Shown here in pieces: positions 54,096-64,000 of a stretch of 64,000 nt of DNA. A program made the position numbers and the translations under genes. This DNA comes from Haemophilus influenzae (GTDB lineage Bacteria; Pseudomonadota; Gammaproteobacteria; Enterobacterales; Pasteurellaceae), in contig OV298644.1 of the NCBI GenBank assembly GCA_923172585.1, positions 248,976 through 312,975 of the forward strand, read 5' to 3'. How positions within the stretch are numbered: the first letter of the stretch is position 1; each line of letters opens with the position of its first letter. The notes under the pieces were generated by a model. It did no database searches. It was not told where the DNA came from and saw nothing but the letters and a program-made list of their open reading frames with translations.

Positions 54096-55262
54096 TTAAC
54101 TTAGTTTTGTCGTTTGTTTTAAGAATAAATACCCAAGTATTGCCGAAACCGTTGATCCAAGTAGAATACCTAAACGAGAAAGCGTATTAACACTTTCTCC
54201 CGCATTAACATCAAACGCAAGGCTTGCTAAGAACATTGACATCGTAAAACCGATTCCACATAAAACCGCAACAGCAAAAATTTGTTTAAAATTAATTCCA
54301 TCTGGTAATTTAGCTAATCCCAATTTAACAGAAAGATAACTAAATCCAAATATACCGACTGGTTTACCAATAATTAAACCGCTTGCTATAGCCAATAATA
54401 ATGGCGACGAAATCATATTCACATCTATGCCTGCAAAACTCACACCAGCATTGGCAAATGCGAAAAGTGGTAAAATAACGAAAGATGACCAAGAGGATAA
54501 AATATGCTCGAAATCATCTAATGGGCGTTCTCCTTTTTTACCTTTCAATGGAATGCTAAAACCAATAATAACGCCTGCTAAAGTAGCATGCACACCAGAC
54601 TTTAATACGGAAGCCCATAAAATTGCACCTACGACCATATAAGCGCAAAGTGCGGAAACTTTGAAACGATTTAGTAATATCAGCGCAATAATTGCCACGG
54701 CAGAAAAAATTAGTGCTTGTACACTCAATCCGTGCGAGAAAAATAATGCAATAACAACTATCGCACCGAGGTCATCAATAATAGCAAGGGCAAGTAAAAA
54801 TATTTTCAGTGGAAGTGGCACTTGTTTACTCAATAACGCCATAATTCCCAGTGCAAAAGCAATGTCTGTTGCCATTGGAATTGCCCAGCCATTAGCTAAA
54901 CTGAGATCTTGTTTAGCGATAAACCAATAAACTACAGCCGGTATAACCATTCCGCCAATAGCTGCAATAGCAGGGAAAATAGCTTGTTGATAGGTAGAAA
55001 GCGCGCCTTCAAATAATTCTTTTTTGACTTCCATTCCCACTAATACAAAAAACACCGCCATAAAACCATCGTTAATCCAGTGAATTAAGGTTTTATTAAT
55101 TGAGAAACTACCAATTTGTAAACTTACAGGCAAATTTAAAAAATCATTATATTGGTTGCTTAACGGCGAATTAGCCAGCAACATCGCAACAACAGCTGAA
55201 AAAAGCAATAATATACCGCCAGCAGATTCTAATTTAAAAAAACGTTGGATCAGTTTTATCAC
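54096..55262 (-). CDS. nhaA: Na+/H+ antiporter NhaA
   Basis: 388 residues with a GTG start at 55262 preceded by AAAGGGG; the ATG-based extension would add 12 odd residues. The N-terminus [20 protein letters not shown] and 12 hydrophobic segments fit NhaA. The two membrane Asp residues of the ion site are in [33 protein letters not shown] is also diagnostic. It exchanges internal Na+ or Li+ for protons and aids pH and salt tolerance. Confidence 0.95.
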   Translation of the reverse strand: MIKLIQRFFKLESAGGILLLFSAVVAMLLANSPLSNQYNDFLNLPVSLQIGSFSINKTLIHWINDGFMAVFFVLVGMEVKKELFEGALSTYQQAIFPAIAAIGGMVIPAVVYWFIAKQDLSLANGWAIPMATDIAFALGIMALLSKQVPLPLKIFLLALAIIDDLGAIVVIALFFSHGLSVQALIFSAVAIIALILLNRFKVSALCAYMVVGAILWASVLKSGVHATLAGVIIGFSIPLKGKKGERPLDDFEHILSSWSSFVILPLFAFANAGVSFAGIDVNMISSPLLLAIASGLIIGKPVGIFGFSYLSVKLGLAKLPDGINFKQIFAVAVLCGIGFTMSMFLASLAFDVNAGESVNTLSRLGILLGSTVSAILGYLFLKQTTKLS

Positions 55263-55486
55263 ATAAACCCCTTTAAAAATACATAGCAAAAAATTCACAA
55301 AGGAAGCATCCTAGCATATTTTCGAAGTTAAAGGAAAAAGTGCGGTAGATTTTGTCGGGATTTTTAGCGAATTGTCGATAAAATGCCATATATTGTGACA
55401 AAATTCACATTTTTAATTTTACGCAATAGGGATTTTATCTACTTTGTAGTAGAATGCAGACCTTTTATTTTTAGAATCAAAAAACT

Positions 55487-56795
55487 ATGTTTTCACGCAA
55501 AGATATTATCGTTTTAGGAATGATGATCTTCGCCTTATTTTTAGGTGCGGGTAATATCATTTTTCCGCCTATGGAAGGATTTTCCTCAGGACAACATTGG
55601 GCGAGTGCTTCCTTAGGCTTTGTTTTAACTGGCGTTTTAATGCCATTTATTACGCTTGTTGTGGTAGCGATTTTAGGTCGTGGCGAAGAACTTACTAAAG
55701 ATTTACCAAAATGGGCTGGCACAGGTTTCCTCGTTATACTTTATTTAACCATTGGCTCTACCTTTGCAATGCCCCGCATCACTAATGTTGCTTATGAAAT
55801 GGCGTGGTTGCCTTTAGGTTTAACTGAAAATAATGCGAATGTTCGTTTTGTATTCTCACTAATTTTTAACTTAATCGCGATGGGCTTTATGATTAGCCCA
55901 AATACGATCATTTCAAGCGTGGGTAAATTTATGACACCAGCTTTATTAGTGTTACTTATTGCTGTGGCAATTACCGTATTTATTTCGCCTTTATCTGAAA
56001 TTCAAGCGCCAAGTAATGCTTATGAAAATAGCCATTCTTTATTAATCGGCTTAACCAGTGGTTATCAAACCATGGATGTACTTGCAGCCATCGCTTTCGG
56101 TGGAATTGTCGCCCGAGCATTATCAGCGAAAAATGTGACAAAAACCAAAGATATTATGAAATACACCATTTCAGCAGGATTTGTTTCTGTCATTTTACTC
56201 GCCAGTTTATATTTTTCGCTTTTCTATCTAGGTGCAACCAGTGCTGCAGTTGCAGAAGGGGCAACGAATGGTGGACAAATTTTCTCTCGTTATGTAAATG
56301 TCTTATTCGGTTCAGCTGGGACTTGGATTATGGCAGGTATTATTGTGTTAGCGAGCTTAACAACACTTGTTGGTGTAACTAGCGCATCTGCTGATTATTT
56401 TTCAAAATTCTCTGTCGTTTTTCTTATCCATTCTGGGCCGCACTTTTTACCGCAATGACAATCACTGTTTCACAATATGGTTTAACGGATCTACTTCGCA
56501 TAACGATCCCAGCCTTGTTATTAATTTACCCAGTAGCTATTGTGCTTGTTTTATTGCAATTCTTACGAAAAAACTTCCATCAATAAAATTTACATACAAT
56601 AGTACATTGCTCGTTACAGTTTGTTTTAGTTTATGTGACAGCTTAAATAACGTTAAAATGTTACCAGAAAGCATCAATTCATTATTGAAACACTTCCCTC
56701 TTTCATCTGAAGGAATGGCTTGGTTGGTTCCGACTTTAGTAATGTTAGTTGCAAGCATTTTTATTGGAAAAGCATTGCATAAAACCCATTCTTAA
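55487..56795 (+). pseudogene. brnQ: Branched-chain amino acid transporter BrnQ with two frameshifts
   Basis: LIV-II family, about 12 membrane helices, starting MFSRKDIIVLGMMIFALFLGAGNIIFPP. The first break is near 56411-56418 (TCTGTCGT where TCTGGTCGT would keep frame), after which RFSYPFWAALFTAMTITVSQYGL continues. The second is in an A-run (56568-56573, six where seven are needed), followed by KLPSIKFTYNSTLL to KALHKTHS. Repaired length is 436 residues, as expected for the family. Both breaks are one-base losses, so sequence error is plausible. Confidence 0.85.
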
Positions 56796-56809
56796 TCTCA
56801 CAAAGTGTT

Positions 56810-57240
56810 TTATTTATCTTTCAACACTCTCAATGGTTGCATATCACTATTGCCTACAATCACTCGACTCGAATCAGAACGTAGGCAAGTGCCGCCATAA
56901 TGCCCTCCCACGGTAAAAGTACAAACTTGCAAGTATTGCTCTTCCACTTGTGGTAAGCACCAAAGTTGTTGATAAATGTTTTCTTGTTTGCCAAATTTAC
57001 CCTTTGTGACACCTAAAGTGGCATTATTTTCGCCAATAAGTTTAACATTATCTCCCCGACGACCTGCAATTGGTTTTTGCGCATAGCCATTTTGAATTAA
57101 ATTTAGCGTGAGATGAAAACTTGCCTCTAACAAATAACGATGATTAAGGAATAAAGACCAAAGCACAGGCAAAATCGCCTTAACTGTATTTTTGCATAGT
57201 AACTTTTTGAATTTTAGGGAATTAATTGGGCGAAATGAAA
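56810..57240 (-). pseudogene. C-terminal fragment of a glutathionylspermidine synthase-like gene
   Basis: The fragment reads KAILPVLWSLFLNHRYLLEASF, GYAQKPIAGRRGDNVKLIGEN, and CTFTVGGHYGGTCLRSDSSRVIVGNSDMQPLRVL. These are the last 120-135 residues of the YgiC/YjfC ATP-grasp family, with the PIxGRxGDNV motif. The upstream two-thirds of the gene is missing and no proper start exists; an AT-rich stretch replaces it. It is most likely a deletion remnant next to the prophage-derived segment. Confidence 0.7.
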
Positions 57241-57317
57241 TTAAGAGGGCTTATTTGTTATTTTCCTATCATATAGAGCAAGATTTAGTTCGCCTATAAT
57301 ATAGGGAAAATTGAAGA

Positions 57318-57369
57318 AAATCCTTGTGTCTGCAACAAATCAAATAGAATAAGTGCATCACAAGGATTT
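57318..57369. repeat. Inverted repeat with 11-bp arms
   Basis: AAATCCTTGTG and CACAAGGATTT face each other across 30 nt. It stands directly before the larger hairpin at 57374-57439; together they fill the gap between the YgiC-like fragment and the prophage fragment. Confidence 0.65.
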
Positions 57370-57373
57370 GCTT

Positions 57374-57439
57374 TTTATCAGCCCTGTGCCGTAAAACTCC
57401 GTCCTTCAGGGCGGAGATATAAGGCACAGGGCTGATAAA
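57374..57439. repeat. Nested double hairpin, possible mobile-element end
   Basis: A perfect 17-bp outer repeat (TTTATCAGCCCTGTGCC / GGCACAGGGCTGATAAA) encloses an inner hairpin, CTCCGTCC-TTCA-GGGCGGAG (57397-57416). The inner sequence resembles subterminal hairpins of IS200/IS605-type elements, but no transposase is present. The next gene lacks its normal N-terminus at this point. Confidence 0.65.
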
Positions 57440-57461
57440 GTAAGGTAAAAAACCAAAAGAT

Positions 57462-57896
57462 TTGTTAGCACGTTTTAGCGATTGGCTTACAAGAAAATTC
57501 ACAAAAGGCATTTACCCTCACTGTGAGCTGATTGTTAGAAAAGAAGAGTTTTTAACTGGTCATCATTATGAAGTAGAAGTTATATATGACTGTTACTCAT
57601 CGTCTATTCGAGACGGCGGTGTACGTTGTAAGCAAATTGATGTGTCCGATAATACCAAATGGGATTTAATTCCGCTCGACGGTGTAACCGAAGCACAAAT
57701 CAAAGCCTATTTTGACCGCACTTTGGGCTGTAAATATGACTGGTGGGGTGTGTTAGGGATTGTGCTAGGCATCAAACAAAAACGTTCAAAGTATTTTTGT
57801 AGCCAATAGTGTTTTAATTGCATTAAAAATAGCAATGAAGGCTGGCGGTTTAGTCCGAATCAACTAGCGGCTATATTTAATAAAGAGAAAAGTTAA
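57462..57896 (+). pseudogene. Prophage-type papain/NlpC-like hydrolase, truncated with internal stop
   Basis: Coding similarity begins around KKPKDLLARFSDWLTRKFTK (about 57448); only a TTG at 57462 could start it, and the usual N-terminus is missing. YPHCELIV carries the likely catalytic His; RSKYFCSQ-stop-CFNCIKNSNEGWRFSPNQLAAIFNKEKS continues in frame past a TAG (57807-57809), probably a former Trp codon. The full reading of about 145 codons resembles a small phage hydrolase found in Haemophilus prophages. Family assignment is from memory and only moderate. Confidence 0.6.
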
Positions 57897-58071
57897 AAGG
57901 AGAGTTTACCCTGCACAAAGTTTAATTCAGTAAAGAAAAGACGGCGATAACAACGGCACTGGGAATGCTCGTTGTTACCAGCTACGCAGAACGAGCCTGC
58001 ATATAGCCATACGCCGCCTACCTTGCGCAAGGCGGGCGGATTGTAACAAATCTTTTGATTAGGAGAAATAT

Positions 58072-58191
58072 ATGCAGTCAATTAAAGCAATCCGTTACAC
58101 ATTTTGTAACAAATTATTGGCAAAAGTGGGGATAGTTGGTTATTTAGAAATCAAATGCCCTCGTTGCAAAACCGTTAATACTACACGTTAA
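58072..58191 (+). CDS. com: Com-like zinc-finger translational regulator (Mu-type phage)
   Basis: 39 residues, MQSIKAIRYTFCNKLLAKVG then IVGYLEIKCPRCKTVNTTR, following the strong site TTAGGAGAAA. The KCPRCK knuckle and the single upstream FCNK Cys resemble Mu Com, which has CxxC-x(n)-CxxC; here the first pair seems reduced (Tyr-Thr-Phe-Cys), since a Cys usually precedes it. Com binds the mom mRNA of phage Mu and opens its translation. The next gene is a DNA adenine methyltransferase instead of mom. The region 57897-58071 holds palindromic GC sequence and no convincing gene. Confidence 0.72.
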   Translation: MQSIKAIRYTFCNKLLAKVGIVGYLEIKCPRCKTVNTTR

Positions 58192-58247
58192 TTTGATTTG
58201 AGTGTCAGAATGACTTGAGCATCGGAACGCCATAGAAAGGAAAAACT

Positions 58248-59083
58248 ATGGCAAATCAAAACACCTTTAAACAAGCTCCATTGCCGTTTATCGGACAAAA
58301 ACGAATGTTTCTTAAACATTTTGAAACAGTTTTAAATGAGAATATAAAAGGCGATGGCGAATGCTGGACGATTATTGATACATTCGGCGGTTCGGGCTTA
58401 TTAAGCCACGCAGCCAAACGGTTAAAACCGAAAGCCAGCGTAATCTACAACGATTTTGATGGCTATGCCGAAAGATTGCATCATATCAACGACACTAACG
58501 CCTTACGCACACAAATCTTTGCAAAAATTGGTAACGCTACGCCAAAGAATAAGCGTTTACCAAAGTCGTTAAAGGCAGAAATCATTAAAATCATCGACCA
58601 ATTCAAAGGTTACAAAGATTTAAACTGCTTGACGAGTTGGCTATTGTTTAGTGGACAACAAGTAAGCTCATTAGACGAACTGTATAAGAAGATTTTGCAT
58701 GTGATTGCGATTAGACTAGTGCAGAGGGGTATTTGGATGGCGTGGAAGTTATCCGTGAATCATTTCACACACTTTTGCCTAAGTTTAGCGATAATCCGAA
58801 AGCCTTGTTTGTATTAGATCCGCCTTACCTTTGCACCAAGCAGGAAAGCTACAAACAAGCCACCTATTTTGATTTGATAGATTTCTTGCGACTGGTCAAT
58901 ATTACGCGACCACCTTATATATTCTTCAGTTCAACAAAATCCGAATTTATTCGATTTATTGAGGCGATGGTGGAAGATAAATGGGATAATTGGCAAGTAT
59001 TTAATGAAGTCAATCGAATTACAGTTAATGCATCAGCAAGTTATAACGGTAAGTACGAGGATAATTTAATTTATAAATTTTAA
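58248..59083 (+). pseudogene. Phage D12-class DNA adenine methyltransferase, frameshifted
   Basis: The first frame, MANQNTFKQAPLPFIGQKRMFLKHFETVLNEN then DTFGGSGLLSHAAKRLKP, contains SAM motif I. It loses frame between 58711 and 58730. The second frame continues GVEVIRESFHTLLPKFSDNPKALFVLDPPYLCTKQESYKQ with the catalytic DPPY, to ASASYNGKYEDNLIYKF. About 279 codons in total. It is preceded by a Com-like gene, so its translation in the parent phage may have been controlled by Com. A one-base repair would restore it, so error or recent loss are both possible. Confidence 0.8.
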
Positions 59084-59301
59084 ACGTGGTTTAAATACGA
59101 TTTAAAGACAATAAAAAACCGCTTAAAGTGAGAAATTGTTACAGATTGATTTTTCCATTTTAAGCGGTTGCGTTTCTCAAATTTCGCGGTCGGCTACAGT
59201 GGGGCACAGATCCCACCTTTTTTATTCCAATAATGGAACTTTATTTTATTAAAGGTATCTAAGTAGCACCCTATATAGGGATTAATTAAGAGGATTTAAT
59301 A

Positions 59302-59748
59302 ATGAATTTAACTAAAATTTTACCCGCATTTGCTGCTGCAGTCGTATTATCTGCTTGTGCAAAGGATGCACCTGAAATGACAAAATCATCTGCGCAAATA
59401 GCTGAAATGCAAACACTTCCAACAATCACTGATAAAACAGTTGTATATTCCTGCAATAAACAAACTGTAACTGCCGTGTATCAATTTGAAAACCAAGAAC
59501 CAGTTGCTGCAATGGTAAGTGTGGGCGATGGCATTATTGCCAAAGATTTTACTCGTGATAAATCACAAAATGACTTTACAAGTTTCGTTTCTGGGGATTA
59601 TGTTTGGAATGTAGATAGTGGCTTAACGTTAGATAAATTTGATTCTGTTGTGCCTGTCAATTTAATTCAAAAAGGTAAATCTAGCGATAATATCATCGTC
59701 AAAAATTGTGATGTAAACGTAAAAGCAACTAAAAAAGCAAATTTATAA
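59302..59748 (+). CDS. Small outer-membrane lipoprotein of unknown role
   Basis: 148 residues. The signal peptide ends with a lipobox (AAVVLSAC-AKD), so the mature chain starts at Cys19. The rest has two cysteines (VVYSCNKQTVTAVYQF and IIVKNCDVNVK) that could form a disulfide, and a beta-rich pattern. The YxC...VxYxF start is loosely like the MliC lysozyme-inhibitor fold, but I am not confident. A good site (AGAGGATTT) precedes the ATG, and a hairpin terminator follows. It borders the prophage remnant but looks host-like. Confidence 0.7.
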   Translation: MNLTKILPAFAAAVVLSACAKDAPEMTKSSAQIAEMQTLPTITDKTVVYSCNKQTVTAVYQFENQEPVAAMVSVGDGIIAKDFTRDKSQNDFTSFVSGDYVWNVDSGLTLDKFDSVVPVNLIQKGKSSDNIIVKNCDVNVKATKKANL

Positions 59749-59761
59749 TTAATCCCAAATG

Positions 59762-59785
59762 ACCAGCATAATTGCTGGTTATTTT
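59762..59785 (+). terminator. Terminator after the 59.3-kb lipoprotein gene
   Basis: ACCAGC-ATAATT-GCTGGT followed by TATTTTAT. Confidence 0.75.
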
Positions 59786-59871
59786 ATATTCCCCGAGGGG
59801 AGATTTTTTCTTGAGATCATTTTCAATTCAAACTAGACTTACCGCCTATTTTATTTAACCTAAATTTTGTT

Positions 59872-60962
59872 ATGCGTGTTTCAGACTTTAACTTTGATTT
59901 ACCCGATGAATTAATTGCTCGTTATCCTAAAACTGATCGTGTTTCTTGTCGTTTATTACAGTTAAATGGCGAAAACGGAGAAATTTTTCACCGCACTTTT
60001 TCTGATGTATTAGATTTAATTGATGAAGGCGATTTGTTGATTTTTAATAATACGCGCGTTATTCCTGCAAGAATGTTTGGGCGTAAAGCCAGTGGTGGCA
60101 AAATTGAAGTTTTAGTTGAGAGAATGTTAGATGAACATCGTTTCTTAGCGCATATTCGTTCATCAAAATCACCCAAAGAAGGGGCGGAATTATTTTTAGG
60201 TGAAGATAAATTAGGCGAAAATAATGGCATTAAAGCAGTAATGAAAGCTCGTCATAGTTCGTTGTTTGAAGTGGAATTAAGTGATAAATCAACCGCTCTT
60301 TTAGATGTGTTGCAAACCATTGGGCATATGCCATTGCCGCCTTATATCGATCGTCCAGATGAAGAAGCCGATAAAGAATGTTATCAAACGGTTTATAGTA
60401 AAGTACCAGGTGCGGTAGCAGCACCAACAGCAGGCTTACATTTTGATGACCCCTTGCTTGAGAAACTTAAAAGAAAGGTGTGAATTTTGAATTTGTTACA
60501 TTACATGTAGGCGCGGGAACATTCCAGCCTGTTCGTGTGGAAAATATTGAAGATCACGTAATGCATGCGGAGTACGTGGAAGTTTCTCAAGAAGTCTGTA
60601 ATGCGATTATCGCAACAAAAAAAGCGGGCAAACGTGTAATTGCAGTGGGAACTACTTCTGTTCGTTCTATTGAAAGTGCGGCGCTTTCTGCGGAAGAATT
60701 TGGTAATCCAGATTTAATTGAGCCTTATTTTTCTGATACCTCTATTTTTATTTATCCTGGTAAAAAATTCCGAGTGGTGGATTGCTTAATTACGAATTTC
60801 CACTTACCTGAAAGCACTTTGATTATGTTAGTTTCAGCTTTTGCTGGTTATAAAAATACTATGAATGCGTATAAGCAGGCAGTGCAAGAAAAATATCATT
60901 TCTTTAGTTATGGCGATGCGATGTTTATTAATAAAAATTCTAATGTGAGAGGGTTAGAATAA
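59872..60962 (+). pseudogene. queA: tRNA ribosyltransferase-isomerase QueA with one frameshift
   Basis: N-terminal frame [20 protein letters not shown] ... [20 protein letters not shown] stops at 60483. The second frame gives [29 protein letters not shown] to the end. Adding one A at 60474-60476 restores [15 protein letters not shown] and a 363-residue protein, the normal length. QueA adds the epoxycyclopentane group from SAM to preQ1 in tRNA. It works after Tgt, encoded 0.35 kb downstream. Probably a sequence error. Confidence 0.88.
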
Positions 60963-61001
60963 GTTGTTTGACTTGTAATTAGTCAGCACTTACAATAAAG
61001 A

Positions 61002-61029
61002 ACAAGAGATGGCGGTAACCATCTCTTGT
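61002..61029 (-). terminator. Terminator for the minus-strand small-peptide RNA
   Basis: ACAAGAGATGG-6 nt-CCATCTCTTGT is a perfect 11-bp stem; on the minus strand it is followed by TCTTTATT. It ends the transcript that carries the 24-residue peptide at 61042-61116 and may also act on queA mRNA from the other side. Confidence 0.75.
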
Positions 61030-61041
61030 CGGCATCAACTA

Positions 61042-61116
61042 CTAATAGCCAGTGCTACTTTTCAATAACAGGCAAAGTAGAATAATGATGACCAACTTAA
61101 TCATAAATTTAGTCAT
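61042..61116 (-). CDS. Candidate type I toxin peptide (24 residues)
   Basis: MTKFMIKLVIIILLCLLLKSSTGY: a Lys-bearing start, one solid membrane helix and a short polar tail, the style of Ibs-like toxic peptides. The site AAGGAT precedes the ATG. The minus-strand promoter (-35 TTAAAA 61249-61254, 16 bp, -10 TATCAT 61227-61232) would give a leader of about 100 nt. The leader folds strongly: GGATCTAC at 61193-61200 pairs with 61148-61155 and encloses GGCGG/CCGCC. A 28-bp terminator hairpin follows. No homology is known to me; translation is unproven. Confidence 0.5.
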   Translation of the reverse strand: MTKFMIKLVIIILLCLLLKSSTGY

Positions 61117-61142
61117 ATTTTTATCCTTAGTATGATTAACAA

Positions 61143-62454
<1,312 letters not shown>

Positions 62455-62460
62455 TTAATA

Positions 62461-62504
62461 AAAGTGCGGTAGAAAAATAAAACGTTTTTTGACCGCACTT
62501 TTTA
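62461..62504 (+). terminator. Paired uptake-sequence terminator after tgt
   Basis: AAAGTGCGGT and ACCGCACTTT face each other across about 21 nt, followed by TTTAAC. Confidence 0.75.
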
Positions 62505-62518
62505 ACAAAGGAAATCTT

Positions 62519-63037
62519 ATGCAAATTCTTGAACCTCAACAATTCGCCACATGGAATGAACCTATTGAAATGCTTTATGCCTGTCATAGTAAGGTAAAAC
62601 GTTTTTGTCGTCAGTTAAGCATTTTGCCTGATTATCTAGAAAAACACGGCTATACTCAGGCTGTATTAAATGATGTTGAGCAGATTTTAAGCTATTTCAA
62701 TCGTGCCGCACCGTTACATCACGATGATGAAGAATTAGATTTTTTCCCTCAATTAGTCAAAGTGGCTCCGCAAACACAAACTTCCATTGATGAATTAGAA
62801 AAACAGCACGAATATTTGCATGAAAATTGGAATGCATTATCTGCACAGTTAGAAGAGCTTATTTCTGAACAACGTCAAAATATTGATAAACATTTAATTG
62901 AACGCTTTATTCAAGGTTATGATCGTCATATTGCGTTAGAAGAGCCGTTATTTGAAATGGGGCGTGAATGCTTAAGTGCGGATATTTTGACTGAAATGGG
63001 CAAGAACATGAGTGCTCGTCGTCAAGTTAAAGAATGA
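62519..63037 (+). CDS. Hemerythrin-like (HHE) domain protein
   Basis: 172 residues starting [19 protein letters not shown], after AAAGGAAA. A four-helix HHE pattern with spaced metal ligands is visible: [36 protein letters not shown], and [15 protein letters not shown]. It probably binds a di-iron centre; relatives act in oxygen or NO sensing and Fe-S repair. It overlaps the next gene, a TusA-like protein, by 4 bp (ATGA), so the two are translated together and may work together in sulfur or iron chemistry. Confidence 0.82.
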   Translation: MQILEPQQFATWNEPIEMLYACHSKVKRFCRQLSILPDYLEKHGYTQAVLNDVEQILSYFNRAAPLHHDDEELDFFPQLVKVAPQTQTSIDELEKQHEYLHENWNALSAQLEELISEQRQNIDKHLIERFIQGYDRHIALEEPLFEMGRECLSADILTEMGKNMSARRQVKE

Positions 63038-63255
63038 AATATCAGCTCAATTTAACCGCACTTCGATGCCCCATTCCTCTTTTAAGTGCCAAAAAAGCCT
63101 TAAAAAATTTGAATAAAAATGATGAGCTAATGTTGATCTTAAACCTTGAAAGTGCGGTGGAAAATTTTTCTATTTTTGCCGAAGAAAATTCTGTTGCTTT
63201 GGTTGAGCAATATTACGCTTCGGAAAAAGAATTTATCGTTATCTTGAAAAAATAA
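63034..63255 (+). CDS. TusA/SirA-family sulfur-carrier-like protein
   Basis: 73 residues. The family motif [12 protein letters not shown] (Cys-Pro-x-Pro) is at residues 12-23, with the usual alpha-beta fold sequence after it. TusA carries persulfide sulfur for tRNA thiolation; YedF-like members have unknown function. The ATGA overlap with the hemerythrin-like gene indicates a two-gene operon. The C-terminal part ([20 protein letters not shown]) is less conserved. Confidence 0.82.
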   Translation: MKYQLNLTALRCPIPLLSAKKALKNLNKNDELMLILNLESAVENFSIFAEENSVALVEQYYASEKEFIVILKK

Positions 63256-63362
63256 AATTAATCGCCATAACGTAGGATATTGGGCTTAGTTCGCCTTTCC
63301 CAATGAAGCAATTTATGGTATTTTACGCAAAATTTTTAACTTAAATTAATAAGGAAAACACA

Positions 63363-63656
63363 ATGGAAGCACAAAGCCCAATGTCCACGCTATTTATTTT
63401 CGTGATCTTTGGTTTAATTTTCTACTTTATGATTTATCGCCCGCAAGCTAAACGCAATAAAGAACATAAAAAATTGATGTCTGAGCTTGCAAAAGGTACT
63501 GAAGTTTTAACCGCTGGTGGTTTAATCGGCAAAATTACTAAAGTAACCGAAGGTAGCGATAGCATCGTGATTGCGTTAAACGACACGACAGAAATTACGA
63601 TTAATCGTAACTACATTGTGAGCGTTCTTCCTAAAGGTTCATTAAAATCACTTTAA
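63363..63656 (+). CDS. yajC: Preprotein translocase subunit YajC
   Basis: 97 residues. One N-terminal membrane helix (STLFIFVIFGLIFYFMIYRPQAKRNKEHKKLM) followed by a cytoplasmic beta domain (GTEVLTAGGLIGKITKVTEGSDSIVIALNDTTEITINRNYI). It binds the SecDF complex. It is followed 69 bp later by secD, after a 9-bp hairpin. Confidence 0.96.
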   Translation: MEAQSPMSTLFIFVIFGLIFYFMIYRPQAKRNKEHKKLMSELAKGTEVLTAGGLIGKITKVTEGSDSIVIALNDTTEITINRNYIVSVLPKGSLKSL

Positions 63657-63677
63657 GAGTAACATTAAATTATTTTC

Positions 63678-63700
63678 CAGAGCCACGAATTGTGGCTCTG
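63678..63700 (+). other. Hairpin between yajC and secD
   Basis: CAGAGCCAC-GAATT-GTGGCTCTG, a perfect 9-bp stem without a T-run. It may set mRNA stability or partial read-through into secD. Confidence 0.5.
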
Positions 63701-63725
63701 TGCGTTAGAAAAGAAAAGGAAAACT

Positions 63726-64000
63726 ATGTTAAACCGTTATCCATTATGGAAGAATTTGATGGTTATTTTTATTGTGGCCATCGGGATTTTATATTCTCTT
63801 CCAAATATTTATGGTGAAGATCCTGCGGTGCAAATTTCCGGTACACGCGGTCAAGAAGCAAATACTAGCGTGCTTGGACAAGTTCAAGATGTGCTTAAAA
63901 CCAATAATCTTCCAACCAAATCTATCGTGCTTGAGAATGGCTCAATTCTAGCTCGTTTTACTAATACCGATGATCAACTTCTTGCTAAAGATAAAATTGC
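63726..64000 (+). CDS. secD: Protein translocase subunit SecD, N-terminal part
   Basis: The window ends 91 codons into the gene. The visible part, MLNRYPLWKNLMVIFIVAIG ... LYSLPNIYGEDPAVQISGTRG, has the first membrane helix and the start of the large periplasmic P1 domain of SecD. With SecF it uses the proton gradient to finish protein export. An AAAGGAAA site precedes the ATG. Confidence 0.94.
   Translation, partial: MLNRYPLWKNLMVIFIVAIGILYSLPNIYGEDPAVQISGTRGQEANTSVLGQVQDVLKTNNLPTKSIVLENGSILARFTNTDDQLLAKDKI

Noticed and set aside
57893-58081. Minus-strand 62-codon frame beginning MTAYISPNQKICYNPPALRK
   Set aside because: It lies antisense to the prophage gene gap over a palindromic GC stretch, has no ribosome site and no recognised domain; probably a spurious frame often carried along in annotations.
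59119-59170. Terminator after the phage methyltransferase (AACCGCTT / AAGCGGTT)
   Set aside because: The loop is about 30 nt and no T-run follows, so I could not support it as a terminator.

Overview
The window looks like a chromosome segment of Haemophilus influenzae or a very close relative. It is AT-rich and carries many copies of the Haemophilus uptake signal core AAGTGCGGT, several of them paired as hairpins at gene ends. Gene order and products (adhC/nmlR, tatABC, gdhA, fldA-fur, seqA, menE, a secreted NAD nucleotidase, a short ArcB without PAS domain, 23S rRNA with intervening sequences) fit that genus. The species call is recognition, not a database result.

Layout. 1-0.8 kb: divergent adhC/nmlR formaldehyde and carbonyl stress pair. 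0.98-2.55 kb: tatABC. 2.9-4.26 kb: gdhA. 4.37-5.36 kb: fldA-fur. 5.46-8.26 kb: an esterase gene divergent from seqA-menE. 8.3-16.5 kb: MscS/MscK-type channel, aroC, mepA, a TauE-like permease, lpxM-type acyltransferase and a selenocysteine-containing selD. 16.6-18.6 kb: rpsP-rimM-trmD-rplS operon. 18.9-24.3 kb: an unknown exported protein, nadN, aroK-aroB-dam. 24.6-25.4 kb: a decayed gene. 25.4-31.2 kb: PAP2 phosphatase, ribA, a small-peptide locus, an OppA-like lipoprotein, a YbaN-like gene and prlC. 31.2-38.6 kb: a decayed type I restriction-modification island (hsdM, hsdS, rhuM-like, hsdR) bounded by a 32-bp direct repeat of the prlC 3' end. 38.6-42 kb: a DUF417 protein, arcB and a uracil-DNA glycosylase. 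42.2-48.3 kb: a complete minus-strand rRNA operon (16S, tRNA-Ile, tRNA-Ala, 23S, 5S). 48.3-56.8 kb: birA, guaB, guaA, a RarD-like permease, an Lrp-family regulator, nhaA and brnQ. 56.8-59.1 kb: gene fragments and a Mu-like prophage remnant with a Com-like zinc finger and an adenine methyltransferase. 59.3-64 kb: a lipoprotein, queA, a candidate type I toxin/antisense RNA locus, tgt, a hemerythrin-like protein, a TusA-like protein, yajC and the start of secD.

Two kinds of gene damage are present. First, single-base deletions, mostly in short A or T runs, break otherwise intact housekeeping genes (menE twice, ribA, rarD-like, brnQ twice, queA, hsdM). All go in the same direction, which suggests sequencing or assembly error. 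Second, hsdS, the rhuM-like gene, the gene after dam and the prophage genes carry scattered stops, truncations and mixed frameshifts, which looks like real decay.

The most interesting possibly undescribed items are: (1) a 24-residue hydrophobic peptide gene between queA and tgt whose structured 5' leader is overlapped by a convergent, terminator-ended RNA; (2) the restriction-modification island scarring prlC; (3) a nested double hairpin that truncates the prophage hydrolase; (4) a second small hydrophobic peptide locus at 27.0 kb.
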